From Candidatus Cloacimonadota bacterium (GTDB lineage Bacteria > Cloacimonadota > Cloacimonadia > Cloacimonadales > TCS61), in assembly GCA_027858325.1 (NCBI GenBank), contig JAQICU010000082.1, positions 1-10,937 of the forward strand: a stretch of DNA of 10,937 bases. The letters run 5' to 3'. The position numbers and the translations under genes are program-made. The first letter of the stretch is position 1; every line of letters starts with the position of its first letter. Shown in pieces: positions 6,917-10,937 of the stretch. The notes beneath the pieces were generated by a model. That model made no database searches. It was not told the origin of the DNA and saw only the letters and a list, made by a program, of their open reading frames with translations.

Positions 6917-8302
6917 TCAATATCTATAATGATCAGGTTTGTATGGTCCGTCTTTGGGAATATCAACATATTCTGATTGTTTTTTTGTTAGCTTTGTAAG
7001 TTTCACTCCCAGTTTTTCAAGATGGAATCTAGCTACATCTTCATCCAGTTGTTTGGGAAGGATGTAAACTTTGTTCTCATGTTCATTCTGCCAGAGTTCG
7101 ATCTGAGCCAACACCTGGTTAGAAAATGAATTGCTCATTACGAAAGATGGATGACCGGTTGCATTACCAAGATTTACAAGTCTACCTTCCGAGAGGAGAA
7201 TGATCGAGTTTCCTTCTGGGAAGAAAATCTGGTGAACTTGCGGTTTTATCTCAACTTTTCTAATTTCAGGAAAAGTATAGAGTTTATTAACTTGGATCTC
7301 ATTATCAAAATGACCTATATTACAGACGATTGCCTGATCTTTCATGCTTTTTATATGTTCTACTGTAATTACATCACAGTTTCCTGTAGCTGTAACAAAG
7401 ATATCTCCTTCTTGCAAAGCATCTTCCAGAGTTGTAACTTCAAATCCTTCCATCGCTGCCTGTAAGGCACAGATCGGGTCAATTTCAGTTACGATAACAC
7501 GAGCGCCGAATCCTCTCATCGATTGGGCACAACCTTTTCCAACATCTCCATATCCGCAGACTACTACTACTTTTCCAGCGACCATTACATCTGTACCGCG
7601 CTTGATACCATCTGCCAGTGATTCTCTACAGCCATAAAGATTATCAAATTTAGATTTTGTTACAGAATCGTTTACATTAATGGCTGGGAAAAGTAATTCA
7701 CCTTTTTCCACCATCTGATATAAACGATGAACACCTGTTGTTGTCTCTTCAGAAACACCTTTAATATTATCAGCAATTGTCTGCCAATTACTGTCATTTT
7801 CATTTTTTAAAAGAAAGAAAATAGAACTCAAGTCTTCACTCTCATAGTCTTCATCTGCAATTGAAGGATCTTTTTGATATTCTACAGCTTTGTGAATTAA
7901 TAAAGTTGCATCTCCACCATCATCAACAATAAGATCTGGACCCATTCCATCCGGGAAAGATAAAGCTTGAAGTGTACACCACCAATATTCCTCAATTGTT
8001 TCACCCTTCCAGGCAAAAACGGGAATACCGGATTCTGCAATTGCTGCTGCTGCATGATCTTGAGTTGAAAATATGTTGCAACTCGCCCATCTGATATCTG
8101 CTCCTAATTCAGCAAGAGTTTCAATTAAAACGGCAGTCTGCACGGTCATGTGCAAACTACCCATTATTTTTACATAATTTAGTGGTTTATCTTTGGAATA
8201 TTTTTCTCTCAAAGTCATCAAACCAGGCATTTCTTTCTCGGCAATGAGTATCTCTTTTCTACCAAATTTCGCCAGTGAAATATCTTTGATTTTATAATCC
8301 AT
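6917..8302 (-). CDS. ahcY: S-adenosyl-L-homocysteine hydrolase (adenosylhomocysteinase)
   Basis: The enzyme reversibly splits S-adenosylhomocysteine, the inhibitory by-product of methylation, into adenosine and homocysteine using tightly bound NAD. The 461-residue protein is full length and of the longer bacterial type, with an insertion around 146-182 compared with the human enzyme. Active-site residues are in place: His 51 in LHMT, Asp 128/129 in VDDGGD, Glu 186 in EETTTGVHRL, Lys 216 and Asp 220 in KSKFDNLYG, His 331 in HFDNEI and His 384 in GHPSFVMSNSF. The NAD loop GYGDVGKG is at 250-257, and the conserved C-terminal KPDHYRY, which reaches into the neighbouring subunit, is intact. GGAG at 8310-8313 lies seven bases from the ATG. 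Only 15 bases separate it from pnp, leaving no room for its own riboswitch or promoter. Confidence 0.98.
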   Translation of the reverse strand: MDYKIKDISLAKFGRKEILIAEKEMPGLMTLREKYSKDKPLNYVKIMGSLHMTVQTAVLIETLAELGADIRWASCNIFSTQDHAAAAIAESGIPVFAWKGETIEEYWWCTLQALSFPDGMGPDLIVDDGGDATLLIHKAVEYQKDPSIADEDYESEDLSSIFFLLKNENDSNWQTIADNIKGVSEETTTGVHRLYQMVEKGELLFPAINVNDSVTKSKFDNLYGCRESLADGIKRGTDVMVAGKVVVVCGYGDVGKGCAQSMRGFGARVIVTEIDPICALQAAMEGFEVTTLEDALQEGDIFVTATGNCDVITVEHIKSMKDQAIVCNIGHFDNEIQVNKLYTFPEIRKVEIKPQVHQIFFPEGNSIILLSEGRLVNLGNATGHPSFVMSNSFSNQVLAQIELWQNEHENKVYILPKQLDEDVARFHLEKLGVKLTKLTKKQSEYVDIPKDGPYKPDHYRY

Positions 8303-8317
8303 AATTGATCTCCACTT

Positions 8318-10510
8318 TTATCTTCTATTGTCTCTTCTATTGTCTTTGTTATTATAGCTTCTTCTTGGAGCAGGAGGTGGCGTTGGTGAACTTCCTGGTT
8401 TATGTTCAGGATTTCCGTCTACACCCTTCATTGTAAGTTTTACTTTACCTCTATCGAAACCTATAAATTTCACATTAACTTTATCACCAAGTTTTAGCAT
8501 ATCTCCTACATTTGCGACACGATCTTTGTGTAATTGAGAAACGTGAACTAAGCCCTCTTTTGTATCACTCATGAATTTTACAAATGCTCCGTAAACTTCA
8601 ATACGCGTAACTTCACCAAGATAGATCTTATTCATTTCCGGATCGGAAACAATATCTTTTACAATTGAAAAAGCTTTGTCTATGGATTCTTTGTTGGAAG
8701 ATGAGATGCTCACTGTTCCATCATCATCGATGTTCACATCAGCTCCACTTATTTCGATAATATGCTTGATCATCTTTCCACCTGAGCCAATTACTGCACC
8801 GATTTTATCAGGATCAATCTTGATAGATTCGATTTTGGGAGCAGTTTCAGCTAATTCGGATCTCGGCTCTGAAATGGTTTCAATGATTTTATCCAATATA
8901 TAGAAACGGGCAGTTTGAGCTTTTTTCAAAGCAATTCCCATAATCTCTTTTGTGATTCCTTCAATTTTGATATCCATCTGCATAGCTGTGATTCCATCTC
9001 TGGTTCCGGTAACTTTGAAATCCATGTCACCGAGGTGGTCTTCTAAACCTTGAATATCAGTAAGAACAACAAAGTCATCACCTTTCATGATAAGTCCGTT
9101 TGCAATTCCAGCAACCGGCTTTTTAAGAGGTACACCGGCAGCCATCAGAGCCAAAGTTCCACTACAAACTGTTGCCATGGAAGATGAGCCATTTGATTCC
9201 AATATTTCTGAAACGACTCGCAAGGTATATGGAAAATCATCTTTAGAAGGGATCATTGGTAGTAAAGCTCGTTCTGCCAAAGCTCCATGACCATATTCTC
9301 TACGTCCGGGACCTCTCATAAATCCAGCTTCACCTACGCTGAATGGTGGAAAATTGTAATGAAGATAATAAGATTTTTTGTATTCTTCTGCCAAACCGTC
9401 AATGATCTGTTCATCGCGGCTGTTACCTAAAGTTACAGTTCCCAATGATTGTGTTTCACCACGGGTAAAAAGTGCTGAACCATGAACACGTGGAAGAATA
9501 TCCAATTCGCAGGTTATAGGTCGGATATCGTCCATTCCTCTACCGTCGGCTCGGTGATTGTCTTTTAAAATCGCGTTTCTAACAGATTTTGTGAAAACAT
9601 CATCAAAAGCATCTTTATAATGTTTTTCTTGATTAGCAAATTCTTCACCAAGTTCTTCAGCATACTTCTCCATCATTTCTTTTTTGATGGCGTCAATTGC
9701 TTCATATCTTTCTAACTTACCATGAAGATGAGCTACTTTATCGATTGCTTTGCCAAAATTCTTTTCTACTTCTTGAATGATTTCTGCTGGAGTCACCTTT
9801 AGTTCAACTTCCATTTTTTCTTTGCCAGCTTCTTTAACTAACTCTTCCTGCAAGGAAACCAGTTTTTTAATGACTTCATGACCAGTGTAAATAGAATTCA
9901 TAATAGTTTCTTCCGAAACTTCTTTAGCTCCGGCTTCTATCATTACGACAGCAGCTTTTGTGCCTGCAACATCTAGATCGAGTACAGATTCTTCAAATTG
10001 CTGAACAGTGGGATTGATTACGATCTCATCATTCACAACACCTACTTTCACACTGGCACAAGGACCGTGAAAAGGAATATCGGAAATTGAAAGAGCAGCA
10101 GATGCGCCCAAAATTCCCAACATACCTGGATCATTTTCTCCATCGTAGGAAAGAACAGTAACAACAATATGAACTGCATTTCTAAATCCTTTTGGAAAGA
10201 GTGGTCGGATTGGTCTGTCGATAAGACGGGCATTCAAAGTAGCCTGAGTTGTAGGTCTGGCTTCTCTTTTAAAAAAACCGCCCGGGATTTTACCGGAAGC
10301 ATACATTTTTTCGATAAAATCTACTGTTAATGGAAAGAAATCTGTTCCTTCCCTTGCTTCTTTTGAAGCTGTTGCCGTAACTAATACGCTGGTTTCACCA
10401 TAAGTGATGAATACAGCACCATTAGCTTGTTTTGCCATTTTACCGGTTTCCATTGTTAAGGTTTTGCCGGCGATCTCGATTGACTTTTTCTTAATGTTAA
10501 AATTGTGCAT
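8318..10510 (-). CDS. pnp: Polyribonucleotide nucleotidyltransferase (PNPase)
   Basis: PNPase degrades RNA 3'-5' by phosphorolysis and can also add 3' tails. The 730-residue protein has the full domain order: a first RNase PH-like core (about 5-135, with FFKREARPT), an all-helical linker (about 235-305), the catalytic second RNase PH core (about 320-545), a KH domain with GAVIGSGGK (571-579) and an S1 domain (about 631-694). In the second core, FTRGETQ, FSVGEAGFMRGPGRREYGHGALAERAL and the catalytic aspartates of DHLGDMDF (491-498) are all present. A low-complexity basic tail, Pro-rich then Asn/Asp/Arg-rich, ends the protein. The longest frame starts at a TTG (10531), but the ATG at 10510 has GGAG five bases away and matches the usual N-terminus. 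The structured leader upstream suggests post-transcriptional control. Confidence 0.98.
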   Translation of the reverse strand: MHNFNIKKKSIEIAGKTLTMETGKMAKQANGAVFITYGETSVLVTATASKEAREGTDFFPLTVDFIEKMYASGKIPGGFFKREARPTTQATLNARLIDRPIRPLFPKGFRNAVHIVVTVLSYDGENDPGMLGILGASAALSISDIPFHGPCASVKVGVVNDEIVINPTVQQFEESVLDLDVAGTKAAVVMIEAGAKEVSEETIMNSIYTGHEVIKKLVSLQEELVKEAGKEKMEVELKVTPAEIIQEVEKNFGKAIDKVAHLHGKLERYEAIDAIKKEMMEKYAEELGEEFANQEKHYKDAFDDVFTKSVRNAILKDNHRADGRGMDDIRPITCELDILPRVHGSALFTRGETQSLGTVTLGNSRDEQIIDGLAEEYKKSYYLHYNFPPFSVGEAGFMRGPGRREYGHGALAERALLPMIPSKDDFPYTLRVVSEILESNGSSSMATVCSGTLALMAAGVPLKKPVAGIANGLIMKGDDFVVLTDIQGLEDHLGDMDFKVTGTRDGITAMQMDIKIEGITKEIMGIALKKAQTARFYILDKIIETISEPRSELAETAPKIESIKIDPDKIGAVIGSGGKMIKHIIEISGADVNIDDDGTVSISSSNKESIDKAFSIVKDIVSDPEMNKIYLGEVTRIEVYGAFVKFMSDTKEGLVHVSQLHKDRVANVGDMLKLGDKVNVKFIGFDRGKVKLTMKGVDGNPEHKPGSSPTPPPAPRRSYNNKDNRRDNRR
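8321..8344 (-). repeat. Perfect 12-base tandem duplication in the pnp 3' end
   Basis: The + strand unit TCTTCTATTGTC occurs twice head to tail, directly before the pnp stop codon. On the coding strand each unit encodes Asp-Asn-Arg-Arg, so the protein ends DNRRDNRR. The unit length is a multiple of three, so replication slippage would change tail length without shifting the frame. Confidence 0.9.
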
Positions 10511-10515
10511 TTTTT

Positions 10516-10519
10516 CTCC
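10516..10519 (-). promoter_or_regulatory. Ribosome-binding site that sets the pnp start
   Basis: GGAG followed by five adenines precedes the ATG at 10510. An upstream TTG at 10531 would place this site inside the coding sequence and would itself lie within the hairpin at 10524-10542, so the ATG is preferred. The hairpin ends four bases before this site, which could influence ribosome access. Confidence 0.85.
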
Positions 10520-10523
10520 ATTT

Positions 10524-10542
10524 TGGCTCAATTGTTAAGCCA
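10524..10542 (-). promoter_or_regulatory. Leader hairpin just upstream of the pnp ribosome-binding site
   Basis: In the minus-strand RNA, UGGCU...AGCCA arms extend to an eight-pair stem, including one G-U pair, with a three-base loop. There is no U-tract after it, so it is not an intrinsic terminator. It sits four bases before the GGAG of pnp and is more likely to affect translation or RNA stability. Confidence 0.55.
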
Positions 10543-10560
10543 GGTTTTCACGGAGATTAA

Positions 10561-10602
10561 AGCAATAGACTAAAGCCAGAATACTGAACTTAGCTTATTG
10601 CT
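10561..10602 (-). promoter_or_regulatory. Long imperfect stem-loop in the pnp leader, candidate RNase III site
   Basis: The minus-strand RNA folds into a 42-base stem-loop. Seven Watson-Crick pairs (10561-10567 with 10596-10602) come first, then an A/C mismatch. Six more pairs follow including two G-U, then a C/U mismatch, then four pairs including one G-U, closed by a UAUU loop. It lies 50 bases before the pnp start. In E. coli the pnp leader contains a long stem that RNase III cuts, after which PNPase destabilises its own message. The position and form here suggest the same kind of control, but that is inference. Confidence 0.5.
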
Positions 10603-10609
10603 CCATTCC

Positions 10610-10692
10610 TCCGCATTTCATTTTCTTATTTATACTTTATAATTATCTGTGGTATAAATAATTATTCTACTTTATTTTGTTAAGGTTTTTCT
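10610..10692 (-). promoter_or_regulatory. AT-rich stretch between rpsO terminator and pnp leader, possible pnp promoter
   Basis: This extremely AT-rich stretch would be the place for a pnp promoter if the rpsO terminator is efficient. A TTAACA at 10678-10683 (minus strand) is one base from TTGACA, but the hexamer 17 bases further, TATTTA, is a poor -10 box. TATAAA and GATAAT occur downstream without matching -35 boxes. No clear promoter can be assigned by eye. Confidence 0.22.
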
Positions 10693-10728
10693 TCTAAAAA
10701 GTAAAGAAAGGGGTTTTATCCCCTTTCC
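10693..10728 (-). terminator. Intrinsic terminator after rpsO
   Basis: On the minus strand an eight-pair stem, GAAAGGGG against CCCCUUUC (10720-10727 and 10706-10713), with a six-base AU loop, is followed by a U-rich run UUUACUUUUUAG. It begins 18 bases after the rpsO stop codon. The U-run is interrupted, so some readthrough into pnp is likely. That would fit the partial co-transcription of rpsO and pnp known in other bacteria. Confidence 0.82.
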
Positions 10729-10745
10729 GTTAACTCCAAAATATA

Positions 10746-10937
10746 TTATTTCCTGAGTCCAAGTGTCTTAATAACTTTACGATAACGTTTGATATCTTTT
10801 TTCATAAGATAGTCTAGCAATCTCCGCCTTTGACCAATTAATTTAAGTAGACCGCGGCGAGTATGATAATCCTTTTTATGGATTTTCAAATGTTCCGTTA
10901 TCTCTTTAATGCGAGTAGTTAATAAAGCGACCTGAAC
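10746..10937 (-). CDS. rpsO: 30S ribosomal protein S15 (C-terminal part, start beyond the window)
   Basis: The last 63 codons and the TAA stop are present; the frame is open to the right edge. The translation begins VQVALLTTRI and continues with HKKDYHTRRGLLKLIGQRRRLLDYL and the C-terminal LGLRK, the classic S15 sequence. Aligned by memory to the 89-residue E. coli protein, about 26 N-terminal residues are missing. S15 is a primary binding protein of the small subunit that contacts the central domain of 16S rRNA. In many bacteria rpsO directly precedes pnp, as it does here. Start and upstream regulation cannot be seen. Confidence 0.97.
   Translation of the reverse strand, partial: VQVALLTTRIKEITEHLKIHKKDYHTRRGLLKLIGQRRRLLDYLMKKDIKRYRKVIKTLGLRK

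Noticed and set aside
7151..7637. Plus-strand open frames antisense to ahcY.
   Set aside because: They are shadows of a highly conserved gene; no domain or start signal supports them.
8303..8317. Possible S-adenosylhomocysteine riboswitch before ahcY.
   Set aside because: Only 15 bases separate pnp and ahcY, far too few for a riboswitch, and they hold just the ribosome-binding site.
10511..10531. TTG start for pnp seven codons upstream of the ATG.
   Set aside because: It would place the GGAG ribosome-binding site inside the gene and start within a hairpin; the ATG at 10510 matches the usual PNPase N-terminus.
10595..10617. GGAGG followed by ATG and a three-codon or eight-codon mini-frame in the pnp leader.
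   Set aside because: The GGAGG is too close to the ATG, the peptides are trivial, and the bases also form the arm of the stem-loop.

Overview
The window is a compact, AT-rich bacterial segment made almost entirely of recognisable genes. Good Shine-Dalgarno sites (GGAG or GGGAGG) precede most starts. An HflK/HflC pair and a WbpA-type nucleotide-sugar dehydrogenase point to a Gram-negative-type bacterium. The protein style would fit an FCB-group or Cloacimonadota-like lineage, but that placement is a guess from general resemblance and no marker here proves it.

Layout. Positions 1-65 are an AT-rich leader, followed on the + strand by one class-III PLP aminotransferase (87-1565). A 116-base convergent junction (1566-1681) carries two related palindromes. 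Everything from 1682 to 10937 lies on the - strand. In transcription order it reads rpsO (partial, entering at the right edge), an intrinsic terminator, a structured leader, pnp, ahcY, wbpA-type dehydrogenase, NusG paralogue, GalE-type epimerase, hflK, hflC and tadA. The gaps from pnp onward are 15, 30, 36, 8, 9, 1 and 0 bases, so pnp to tadA looks like one eight-gene transcription unit.

How the genes work together. rpsO-pnp is a classical pairing of ribosome and RNA-decay genes. The pnp leader folds into two hairpins, one of them a long stem of the kind that RNase III cuts in autoregulated pnp leaders. ahcY removes S-adenosylhomocysteine after methylation. The dehydrogenase, NusG paralogue and epimerase form a small surface-polysaccharide module: two nucleotide-sugar enzymes around a specialised transcription factor of the RfaH/UpxY type. 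hflK and hflC encode paired membrane SPFH proteins that control FtsH proteolysis. tadA makes the wobble inosine of tRNA.

No tRNA, rRNA, CRISPR array, insertion sequence, phage gene or defence system was seen. I did not find a clearly new biological system. The best leads are the pnp leader structure, the mid-operon NusG paralogue, and the twin palindromes at the convergent junction. For three genes (aminotransferase, hflC, pnp) the longest reading frame begins too early, and ribosome-binding sites support an internal ATG seven codons later.
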